Positions 1 through 10,843 of a DNA stretch of 64,000 nucleotides are shown here, piece by piece (the stretch's first letter is position 1; each line of letters opens with the position of its first letter). The notes beneath the pieces were generated by a model, which was not told where the DNA came from, ran no database searches, and worked only from the letters and a program-made list of their open reading frames with translations. This DNA is from Blastomussa wellsi (lineage: Eukaryota > Cnidaria > Anthozoa > Scleractinia > Plerogyridae): the NCBI GenBank assembly GCA_947652115.1, contig OX393570.1, positions 5,095,845-5,159,844 on the forward strand. Direction: 5' to 3'. A program made the position numbers and the translations under genes.

Positions 1-34
1 TGTTTTACAGTGTCAAGTTCAAGTTTATTACACA

Positions 35-66
35 CTGATTTATTCAGTGAAAGCTGAATAAATCAG
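35..66. repeat. Perfect 13-bp inverted repeat (hairpin)
   Basis: Arms ctgatttattcag (35-47) and ctgaataaatcag (54-66) are exact reverse complements around a 6-nt spacer. It could be the end of a MITE cut by the window edge or a chance AT-rich palindrome. Confidence 0.6.
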
Positions 67-2115
67 TAAAAATAAATAAAAATGAATATCGCTGAAGAAT
101 TGGAAATCAAGCAAAGACATGGGAATGATGCATTTAGAAATGTGTGGTTAATGGAAATTAACTTGGCGGGATGATCTTGAGTGAAATTTATCAAGAATGG
201 ACACGATGACCTCTCGCAGATTCGTACAGTGTGCAATGAAAGCCGAGGGTTTGATAATCATGATAACTATTTTTTTTTTCACACAAAAGCAGCTGCACTT
301 ATTATAAACGATGTAAAAGAATACAAAACATAAAAAGGCGGAAAGATAAACTAGGTATTTTAAACGAGATAAAATTAAGTATGTACGCGGGCGAGGAAGG
401 AAGGAAATGGTTGTGGCTTAGTTAAAACATCAGGAGGGGGTACAAATTGCGAAGTCGCGGGTATAATTATCATATTTCATTTGGGGCTTCAGATTCGAAA
501 CATTGCACGTCTTTTATAAAAAATCCCTCCCATCGAATTATACATCTTCATTGATCTTTTTTTCAACACAAACGTTCTTTGTGTCCACGCTATACCGTTT
601 TCAAACTGTTTCACCACCGATCGATATTGAAACGCTGTCTCACCCGAAATGCACACTGAACATTCACGCACATAACTTCGCGGGCCAAGTTAATTCGACT
701 GTTGTGAATTCATCGCTTTCAAGATCCGTTTTCGTCGTCCACACTATATCTAGCACACCTAGTCAGTGTTTTCAAATTTTTGTCTTCGGAGAGTGTTTTC
801 AATTTCAAACACTAAAACGGCGTTGTTGTGTGGACGCAAGGCCAATCAGAAAAACCGTTGCGTTTTCAAATTTACCCGGCTTACTGTGGACGTAGTCTAA
901 GCATAAAGATGATTTGCGCATACAACATCGCTAAAACATGCTTGATTGTTGATCCGCAGTGTCCGCTAAACCTGCCTTCCCGCGTATTTAGTTAAAGGGG
1001 ATAGTCAGTGTCGTTAACGAATCATCTGGATTTGTCAACAAGGTCAACTATAAAAGTGATTCGAGAGCTGATGTTTCGGCCGGAGCTCCGAACGTCGACA
1101 GCTGTCTAATCTCATTACGGTACAGTACGCAATTTAACTTTATTATTTATCAACTCAGGAAACAGAACAAAACATTTACAGATTCTAGTGCACACAAGTA
1201 AAATTCAAATCTACTTCCTCATCCATAAAATCCCTGTTCGCGCGCAACAACAAAGCGTGAAAATTAGAAGCCTGGTGTCTAGAGACGGAAGTGTGACTTG
1301 TACAGTCCGAAGTCCGAAGTCCAAAGTCTGGAGTATGAAATGTGAAGCCCCTCTTCGGCTTTTGTAACGGTCGGCAGAGCTGAATAATAAAGAGAACTTG
1401 ACGTCAATGTTTGTAAACATTCATCACGACTACCGGATTATTATGTCTTATGTTCATAACCGTATTGAACGAGAGTCGAATATGAATTCTCACGCAAGCT
1501 CTGATGTCCATACTTTGTACATATACTCTTCTTCGAGATGCATAGAAAGGAAAAGGCCGTGATTTCGGATCGGAGTCACCTTACAAAAGAAGACAGCATA
1601 TTTAAGCGTTTCAATTGTTTCGATTTCTGATTGGCTAACGGTATACACGCACGTGTCGTTCACGAATAAGGAAAAATGTCACCCACATCGCTGAAGAAAG
1701 CAGACAATGTGTCAAACAGTTCTGAATTTTTTGTAAAATAGAATAAATGTTTTTAAGTGAAGAATGGTTTATATAATAAATGCGTGGTAACCATTCAGGT
1801 TAAAAATACCGCACAGAAATAAACATCAAGCGCGCGAAAGCAAAACATTTGAAACCAGAATATGCGCATGATATGACTCAAAACCTTTGCGTGTTATGTG
1901 GCAGCATTTCCGAGATCACTCTTCAGAGTTCATTGACCACAACAACATAATCTAACGTTGTACAATTTACATTTTCGTGCCGGATATTGACGCGGCACCG
2001 ACCCACAAGATTGGTGCTGTCCGCAAGAGCATTCTTCGAAAGGCTGTCAAATTTGTGTGAATCCTTGAAATCTCTAGTGTTACGAAAACTGCACTTTCTG
2101 TGTTAAAAAAGTGTC
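67..2115. other. Upstream region of gene 1, no gene supported
   Basis: No exon with coding character and splice sites was found. The open frame at 503-895 looks like a degenerate interspersed repeat rather than a protein. The stretch should contain the promoter and 5'UTR of the gene starting at 2116; no convincing TATA box is visible close to that ATG. A 21-base motif at 1451-1471 recurs upstream of gene 4. Confidence 0.5.
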
Positions 2116-5100
2116 ATGGAATTAGGCGAGAGCAGATGTCGGATATTCGTGTTTTTCGTTTTATTTTGTAGCACGACACATGGAGGTAAGTCAGAAAATT
2201 ACCATACAGTGGAACTTATTTGAAAGCAAAAATTTGTTTGAAGTTTATAAGATCGGAAGTTTTTCAACTTAAAAATATTACAAGTAATTCCTTAGAAATT
2301 AATTCCTTAATTGAAAAGTTGAGTTTTATGTCACATGGAGTTTAAACTTTGTTCACTACAATTTTTAAATTTGGTCGCTCATTACATTAAGTATTGCAGT
2401 GAAGAATAATTTTTACTAAATCGTGAGCACATTTTTGTTTAATTGTTCACCTAAACAAGTCAACCTGTTCTCGATTCGAACTTTATTTCGCCGAGAAAAG
2501 TTTGTTTCTAATCGATGATTGCATAACACTTCCTTTCTTTGTCAATCTGCAAATTTTTGAATATAATTAATTTATCGTATTTTCTAAGTTTCTCATTTGT
2601 TTAGGGTTGAGAAACTTTCCTTTGCGGATTCGCGTTATTTCGTGTCTTCTGTGGGACCCATACAAGATCGGCCATTTTGTCGAGCTCAGGAAGGTTTTGA
2701 TTTTATTTCAGATGTGCTAATTATACCTATTATAGAGGTTTAGGTGTTTAATACACGTTCGACTTACGCCAATGCAAGCTCGATCAGTATTTTCTTGCTT
2801 ACTATACAACGAATAAATCAATGAAAACCAGCATGCTCCAAGTCCTAAAACTATTATTTCACACATGAGCTACAAAATTGTGCAACTGAATGACAACAGA
2901 AGTCTCTAATATAGACAGAGGTATACCGTGAACATTTACTCAGACTTACACGAATGCAAAGCTCACTATACAACAGATAAAATAGTGAAAAGTAAAACTG
3001 TTCTGCTTTACAAGAGAGTCACCAAGGTAAAAATTGATTACTGAGAGTCTCCAGCCTAATACGATTCTTTTTGTTGTCGAGTTCGTTAAAACAAACTGAT
3101 CACATGAAAGAATTTTTTCACTTTGTCATTCAGAATCTTGAAATGTTTACAAACTGACAATCAAATATTGGTGATATTGACCATTATGACGGTTTTAGAC
3201 ATTGTTCTACAAATCTAGTGTGATTATGAGAAGAACCACAGCTAATATAACCCGCAAACGCGAGCCGATTTTCGTCTGTTGTTTGACGGCGCCAAAAATT
3301 CGTCTGAGCCCACTGGTTGTGGCTGATACCACGATATTTTGTCTTTCAGTCCAAACTGTTATCAAAATGGAATTTTTCTTTCTTTATCAACACCTTGTGA
3401 ATTGCTACACACATGACTTAAACTGCGAGCATTCTCTTTGTTGACCTAAAGCGGTGTTTCTACTAGTTCTGTTTCTACTAGCGTTCGTTCCCACCGAGAG
3501 AGAGAGGCGCGAGTTACAGTCTTCAGATAACTAGGATCAACACGAACGAACACAGATCGTCAAGCTAAGTAGAAAACAAATTGTCTTGATTTAACATTAA
3601 ATGGACACTATCACGAGGATTTCTCATGATTTTGGGGTGAAACGGCACTAAAATTGTGACTAAGGACTTTTCGCTCGTACACAAAATGTACTTAGCTATA
3701 GGAAGATATCACGTTAATAGCTAAAGGAAGGTGGAACCATAATTAGTTTTAGCTACTTTTCGAAGGCACAAGCACCAAGCCTGTAAAGGCAGCCCGTCTA
3801 TTTCAAGTTGACATCTAAAACAAGCTCATGATGGGCGCAGAGTGATATAACTCTTCTTGTAGCTTCAGTACACTGGCATAGTAATCTTTAACAAAACTAG
3901 ACCAACATTTGACTGTAGGTTTCCATTGATACAAATACGTACATAAATATACGTCTTTAGGCTCTTGCGTTTTTGAAGTGATGACGGGACAATGCCCCTT
4001 TAAATCTCATTGCCAACATTCAAAGAAATAAATGAATATCTATAAACTGAGAAGTTATATCACTGACAAGGGACTAACAGGGTTACATAAACATGTAAGG
4101 AAACGTGAATTTAACGGAACGCAGATACAAATACGAGGGTGTCAATGGGGTTAACTGGCATGAGTTAAGCGTATAAAGATGTTTTTATGCTATCGTAACC
4201 GTTTAAACGAGAAAATATAACTGACTAGCGTATAAAACAAGTTCGACTTTTCAATAGCCAAAGGGTTAACACTTTCTAGGACAAATGACAAAAATGTTTT
4301 GATACAAATACAAATTTCAGTTTACTTTGAAATCGTCTCAGATGTCTAACACTTCTGAACAGCCTTTGTAGTGTCATTTTGCACAGTTGAGTGTCCTGTT
4401 CACTTGTCACTTCTTTAATCCACATTCTGTCATATTTTGTGACATTCCCCGAGCTTGCGCTCTGCCTGTGGCTTTAGAAACCAGTTTCAAGCTTTCTTCA
4501 TCACTTCTTTGCAAGCTTCGCGCTCGAAAGATAAAGGAAAAAGCAACCTCGTTCCCAGGGCTCTTCCCTTGAAGGGGCCCTTCCAAATAACAAGAGAAAA
4601 GCCCTGGGAACGACGTTGAGTAAAAAGTACGACTACTCATAGTTTACTTTGCACAAGGAGACAATCTACCGCTCATAAAAGACATAAACCCATACAAATT
4701 CACTGACAATCCTCGTTTTTGCTGTTTACTGACTAATAGCCAATTTTTGTAACAGTTTACTGAGTAAATATGGGCTTATTTTTCGCTGTTTGAGAAAAGT
4801 TACGTTATTTCGCGATTGTAAAACGACGTCTGACTTCCCGGTAACCTTTACATGAATTTCCCGTTTGTAGGTCTGCGCTACACCTTTTTTGGCGAATACA
4901 AAATTGCAATGATTCATGCATTCGCACTCGTCGGCAAATCTATTTTGTATTTATGCTAGAACTTAATCTGAACCTGGAAAGTTGATGACAGTTTGAATTA
5001 ACTCTAAGCTAATTTAAAAAGCTAGAAAATAACATTACTCAGCTCAGGATTTTCCTTCTCAGCGTTAGCCTAATTTTGGAGAATTTGGCAGAATCTCTTG

Positions 5101-7513
5101 CTAATCAATCTGAATGTGAATATTATTTTTTATTCAAGATTACGTTGATGATTCAGATGACAAACATGACAACAGCCAAGTCAGTAAGTCTTATTTTTAC
5201 CTTATTTCCTCTTGTTTACACCTAAAAACATGGACCTTATATACATTTGCTGATCAGATCCAACCAGGATCCGGCCCTTTTTATTGTCCGTTGGCCCTTT
5301 GCTAAAATAGACAGTGATCATATTTGGGGTTTGGGCCTAAATAGGCTTTTCTTTATCCTTAAATCGTTAAATAGGATCAGGGTTTAAGAACCTTTGCGGC
5401 ACACCTATCTAGAATTTAAGGGAGTACACTCGCCAGTCATTTCAAGGAAGAACTGAATGAACTTTTTTTGTTTTTCATTTTAGCTGCTTTCACTGTTATA
5501 ATCGTCCTAGGAGTTGTGTTGGCCATTCAGTTTGTTGTCTTCTTGCTGTTTGCATGCAGGGGATGGGATGCCGTGTTTGGGTAAGTAGCTGCACACGAGC
5601 ATTAAATACCATTTCATAGCTAATTTGCATATCACTTATGGAGACGCGATCCATACTGGCGGTTTAACCAAATATGAAAAATAATACCATAGGATGAGAA
5701 AAAGCACACTCAAAAACAGGTTTTCAGTAAACGATTGAAAATCGAGTGAAACACTGGGAAGATTAAGGCGGATTTCTAGATGTACTCGACGCGTAACTTT
5801 GATTTTAGGTTGAGGTAAACTTTTCTCAAAGTGAGAAAACTAGCGTCCAGTTCTGCGCAGTCCCAAAGCTGACTGTGTCCCTTTAACATTCCTTTTTGTC
5901 TCTCGTGAGACATAAAGCTTTAACCATAGCTCTCCACGAGACTCTATTCTTCGCCACTTGTTAAAGTAAAGTAACGTACTCCATGTCCTCCCCACCCCCC
6001 CCCCATCCCCCCTATCCCTACCCTCCACCACCACGATGTTCCTAGCTCTTTCATCATTGTACTTCTCGACTATTTTGGTCTTCCATTGTTCCGACTTTTC
6101 CCCGAGGGTTCCATTTCATGCAAACAAAGCTTCTAAAATAAGCAAAACCACAACGACAAACCAATGAATAGTGCCGGATCTTATGTAGACCTGGATTAGT
6201 TAGCCAAGTAAAAATAGGCACATGTACTGATCCCCCAGGGCAAGGAAAATAGATTGAAACAGAACTAAAATAACATGAAAATAATACGTTAAGATTATAT
6301 TTGACTATATTTTCCATTTCATGGGCATTCTAGTGGTTCTCTCTCCTTCCTCAAGGCATGCATGGTCAATCCATTTCCCTCCCTTCGTTTTATCGTGGCT
6401 GCTACGTTTTCTTGGGCCAAAAGATGCCGAGCATCTGACAGAGTTTCCCTTTTAATCTCGAGAAAGGAGTCGCTTTTGTGGTCAGATAATTATGATAATT
6501 TAATTCAGACATTTCCCCTGGATACGGGTAACGCGGGCTCTGGGGACGAGATTGCGTTAGATGTCCTTCATCGTGGAAGTTACGTTAGCTGGATCATGTT
6601 TAATAGTGATCTTCGTTAAGTGTCATAACACTTAAACCGCAGTTATTACAAGGTAGTCTTGAGGTAAATCAGATTGTTCTGATTGGTTCATTCTTGATCG
6701 AGATTTTTCCAAACGGACCGTTAACATTTAAACAATAGTGTTTATGTCGGATAACTATTTAAACAATGGAGTGTATCTGTCGAGGAGCTATCAGTTGATA
6801 ATTTCCCGCGGAAATTTGATGTTCTTAAAGCAAATATTAGGGAGAAGCGAAGCTTCGAGGGCAAATATGCTAGTTTTAAGTACATCAAATTTCCGAGGGG
6901 CAACTATCAACTATCAGAGTAAATTACGGCCCTCGCGCTGGTTTATATAGCAATAGCAAGATATAGCAAGATTTGGATTTAAAATTTGTTCGATATACTT
7001 GGCATTAAGTGTCTCTTCAGCTTAGTTTATTTGTTTTATCTGTTTTCGCCCTGCAGTTCTCGGTCCGTGCGCTCTGATCCTGGATCACAATTGGCAAACC
7101 AATTTCCTTTTTTGCCTTCGTACGAGATGGCGATGAATGAAGTGCGTGCAAGTCAACAGAATATTAACGCAACCTCAGACATTCCTACCATTGATAACGG
7201 TGCCGTACTGGAAATAAGAACTTCAGGTGTGACCCCATCGACGGGAAACCAGAGAAATATTATTGAGACAATAGATGGTGTGAACACGCCGCGAAGTAGT
7301 GGTCTCGACGATGGAGTTATTTTAGAGATAAGAAGTTCAGGAGCAAGCACAACCTTGCAAGAAATTACCAGCACAGCGGAGGAGCAAATGGAAACAAGTT
7401 TCTCAAATGTGATCACAGTTTCCCAGAACTGTAATGTTGACAGTGAAGTTGTATCAAATATAGGTCCGTCGAGTGTGCAAAATATAGGTCCGTCGAGAGT
7501 GCAAACAACCTGA
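2116..7513 (+). CDS. Gene 1: short-ectodomain type I transmembrane protein, 222 aa (4 exons)
   Basis: Exons by splice sites: 2116-2185 (gtaag donor, phase 1), 5139-5183 (phase 1), 5484-5580 (phase 2), 7057-7513 (stop TGA). Residues 1-23 form a signal peptide with a hydrophobic core (RIFVFFVLFCSTTHG). Residues 24-39 are a tiny, Asp-rich ectodomain (DYVDDSDDKHDNSQV). Residues about 40-63 form a single membrane helix with a central Gln54, followed by CRGWD. The tail (about 155 aa) is Ser/Thr/Asn-rich, with a repeated LEIR-T/S-SG motif and a short direct repeat (NIGPSSVQ/NIGPSRVQ) near the end. No recognised domain. The exon phases 1-1-2 and exon lengths 70 and 97 match gene 2 at 10844, so the two are paralogues. 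Function unknown; the layout (minimal ectodomain, long tail) fits a signalling adaptor or co-receptor, which is inference only. Confidence 0.72.
2186..5138 (+). other. Intron 1 of gene 1
   Basis: AT-rich intron without a supported internal gene. At 4546-4618 lies an inverted repeat (cgttcccagggctct / agccctgggaacg), a likely MITE remnant; the same core recurs at 36841-36858. The open frame at 3202-3444 has no coding character. Confidence 0.5.
4546..4618. repeat. MITE-like palindrome with CCCAGGGCT core
   Basis: cctcgttcccagggctcttc on the left is mirrored by gaaaagccctgggaacgac on the right, around a short GC-rich centre. A half copy sits at 36841-36858, so it is an interspersed family. Confidence 0.55.
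5581..7056 (+). other. Intron 3 of gene 1
   Basis: Contains repeat fragments: a stretch at 5260-5430 (phrases such as ggtttaagaacctttgcggc and aatttaagggagtac) recurs at about 46250-46310, and a C-run lies near 5994-6006. A terminal-inverted-repeat element sits at 6794-6911. The open frames here have no splice or codon support. Confidence 0.45.
6794..6911. repeat. Small inverted-repeat element (MITE)
   Basis: The left arm gttgataatttcccgcggaa is mirrored by ttccgaggggcaactatcaac; the arms share cggaaatttgatgt and are about 45 bp with several mismatches. Non-coding, within intron 3 of gene 1. Confidence 0.6.
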
Positions 7514-8330
7514 CAGGACTAAAGACTGAAACGCCAGAAGCACGGTCGTAGATCGACTTTAAGTGCAATCAGCAATACCGTTTCCAAAATAGTCATTAGC
7601 TAGAGGGATCGGCTAAGACGAGGTTATACTTATTGTGGACAAATATCTGTGGCCATTACTAGCATTACGTTCAAAAACATAAAAAATCGTAGGTGCAATC
7701 GACAATCTGTCATGAAACGTAATATTAACTGTTAAAGGCTAAAATGAGCATCTTCACATACGTGGCAAGCAGAAATATTGGATTAAAAAAACAAAAGACG
7801 ATATTTGCATAAGAATGGAGTTCAATTCCCGGAGGATTGGTTTGGGACACCAATATGGCTGCCGTGACATCACATAAAAATGCTCTATAACATGAAAATA
7901 CTTTAAAGCGAGGCTTAAAAGCGTCTTATCCATTGATATTTATGCGAATTTAGGAAAAAATTCCCACCCATTATGATGAAACGGATAAAATGGGGCTGAC
8001 GCTTGTTTTAATCTTTTTAACGAGCATCAATAGTATTTTATTATGCCTGATTACAAAAATAACATTAATTTTATGTATAATTTATGTAAATGTAATATAT
8101 TAACTGTAGGATCAGAAGGTATACGGAAACGGCTACAAAATTAAGAAGCAACTTTTAAGCAATGGCCACTTTGCATTCTAGTTAAAATCATATACTACAT
8201 AGAAATCACATGGTATTTATTGCATGAATCACAAAATGTTGCTCGATGTAGTTAAAAAATTCTTCGCGTCTATATATTTAAATTAAAACAGCGCGCAATT
8301 ACCTATAAATTTAAGCGACCTCCTCCACGA

Positions 8331-8627
8331 TAGCCTCCCACGCAGACGTCCTTTGGACTTCGTCACGCGTTCCTTTCCCACGGACGCCTGCTGAATCGAA
8401 CGTCCACTTCCGTTCACAGGCTGTTTAAATCCAATTAAAGAAAACAATAGGCATCTAGTCATTGCATGACAGCTATCCTATCACATGCTACGATTCGTTT
8501 TCCCAAAACTGGAAAGTTACCTCTGATTGTTTCGTAGCCGTGATCGGAAGTGGACGTTAGATTCAGTAGACGTCCGTAGGGAAGGAACGCGTGACGAAGC
8601 CCAAGGGACGCCTGCGATGGGAGGCTA
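8331..8627. mobile_element. Mutator-like (MULE) MITE, 297 bp, with 9-bp target duplication
   Basis: The ends TAGCCTCCCA and TGGGAGGCTA open terminal inverted repeats of about 85 bp that include cttcgtcacgcgttcctt and its complement. The element is flanked on both sides by an identical 9-bp direct repeat, CCTCCACGA (8322-8330 and 8628-8636). Long TIRs with a 9-bp duplication are the signature of Mutator-like elements. The roughly 130-bp centre has no coding capacity, so it is non-autonomous. Confidence 0.85.
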
Positions 8628-10124
8628 CCTCCACGACCACCGTAATTAAATCAGCCATCGTAAGGCTATAGTTCTGCACATTCTTTAACGTGTCAAACTT
8701 AGTTTTTCTTTACAATGAGTGTGCTGGCTCCATTCTGATCAATATCCAGCAAAAGTCTTGGCTTATCGATGTCCAAACAGATTCTTTTGTAACGGAGAAA
8801 ACTGATTGTCAGTTCGTTATCTTTGTCTGTCCTTAGCTATTCAGCCTTCAATTCATCTATAATCATTGCCTGCTTTTGTGAGTATAAATTTGATGATTAT
8901 ACATGATTGTACCAAATGAAACGATTCAGCCAAAAGTCAATTAAGCAAATTGGAAACTTTCGTCTGTATAATAAATTATATATGGCGACTGAATAGCCAT
9001 AAGGAAATTTCAAGGGCGTAGCATAAGGTCAGCCTCCAAAAGCTGTTTTGGTATAATTATTTCATCAGTTAATTTAGGTAAAATCGTTCTCGGCTATGAC
9101 AAGCATTTTTAGAATTGGATAATTTTTCCATTTTGTTGCATTTTTTCTTTATAAGCTTGCCTGGGGACCCTTCAGAAAAACTCTATGTGGCGCAGACATT
9201 TTCATAAAATATTATTTGTTGTTATATTTTTAGTTTAATTCATGGCTCTGGTTACTATGGAGTTCCTCATAAAAAAAATGATGAAAAGACGAGAGGGCAA
9301 AGTCTACTCAAGGATATTGTTTATTCATTTAGTGTTTCGAAGAGGTAACGGCTCCACAATGGAGGTTTTTAACAGACGCACTAACAGTTTTCATTGTACT
9401 GAGGAGAAATATTAACACTTTGTTACCAAATGTAACCCCTCTCACTGCCCTGTATATATACATGCAGGCAGTGAGTGATGCCCCATGCCCACGATCGAAA
9501 AATTAATATAGGTTCGTAAAGCGTACATATAAAGTCGGGGGTTTTACGGTTGGTTTCCGACAGCGTTTGGTTTCTAATGCAAATTTTGCATATTCTCCAT
9601 ATGTTTTGAGCCGTCATCTTTTTAATGGCTTCGTCCTCGGAGTAAGAACATGTGAAACTCCACAGTAGCGTAAAACAAAGAACGAACAAGACAACAAAAA
9701 ACCTCGCAACGATATAGATCACAAAAACAATAGCTCCAAAAATTAATGAAAGTCACAGGTTCTTACATCGAGGTAAACCCGGAATGAGTCTATTTTGTTG
9801 AGTCAAGTTGCCATGGTCGAACAAACTTACAGTTCAGCTTAGATTTTAATGTTATAATTGTAGAGGTTGGCAGGTATTGATTATCCACACTTGGCCAAGA
9901 TGAAATTAACATATAGATGTGAACAATTACTTCTCAAACTCACTAATACTTCATCAAGTGAAAACAAATAAAGCCATAACCGTGAAAGAGGTTTGGATAC
10001 CCGATCTTAACAAGCATAGATTTCTACGATTTATTTTTACGTTCGATATCACTCCCGTCTTAGTTTTGTTTTGACCGAGAAGACTATCAAACGTATACTA
10101 CTCTAGAGAGTTTCATCGCCTGTC

Positions 10125-10235
10125 CACGACCTCGAATTTCGTAAAAAATACTACTCTGCTCGTCGTGTTTTCAAGTCTCTTCTCGGTGTTTGGATATCTC
10201 GATGAGACACTGTCTTTCGTCTGCGGGTGAATTGT
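10125..10235 (-). repeat. Degraded copy of the GTGTTTGGATA MITE family
   Basis: ttctcggtgtttggatatc followed by gatgagacactgtc matches, in reverse complement, the left half of the element at 38631-38774. The other terminal repeat is eroded. Confidence 0.55.
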
Positions 10236-10843
10236 GGTGACGTCGTCACTGCGCACGTTAGAAAATAAGCAAATATTAAATAAATATACGTGTTTTATTG
10301 GCAAATAAATAAGTTAATATAGAAATAACAGCTGATATTTATGTTGAACCGGTTTCAATTTGGCTAACGGGTGAAATCAATACTTGAAAAATCAAACTGT
10401 AAAAAATCAATACACTGATTAATTATTGTAATTGCATTGTTTCAATTCAAATTGATCCGCGCGCAAATGCAATTTTGATGTTGAAACGTCTAAGAGTTAA
10501 TTCGATTTAACTGTTCTTGTCTAGCTTGTCAATGAATTCTTTAAGGTAGCGTAGTTTTCAAAAACCACTTAGCAAGCGAGAAAAATTATGCTTTAATCGT
10601 TCCAGCTCTTTCTATCTCTCCCATGCCTCTATATGGTGTCCATTGTGTTCTTTTCAATCAATCAAGAATGCACATTTCATGCTTGAAAAGCTATGCTGAG
10701 CTTGATTTCCCAACTTGAAGTGAATCTGTCGATTTGAATGCTCACATTTCTTCGTATAGGCGAGTTTTAAGCATATATTGGCCTTCTGAAAAATCTGAAT
10801 GATTTCTACTGACGTTGTGGCGAACGATCAGGATTGGTGAACA

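Larger units (their letters stand above)
7514..10843. other. Intergenic region between genes 1 and 2
   Basis: Should hold the 3'UTR of gene 1 and the promoter of gene 2. It includes the MULE-type MITE at 8331-8627 and a degraded MITE at about 10125-10235. The - strand open frame at 9423-9722 starts with GTG and encodes a hydrophobic stretch, but no ATG or splice pair supports it. Confidence 0.45.

Noticed and set aside
503..895. 130-codon open frame on the + strand
   Set aside because: Starts in repeat-like sequence, has a composition unlike the real exons here, no splice sites and no recognisable family. It looks like a degenerate interspersed element.
9423..9722. - strand frame with a long hydrophobic start, resembling another cluster member
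   Set aside because: The start codon is GTG, a stop lies shortly upstream, and no acceptor/donor pair with the family's phases is visible. Kept out for lack of support.
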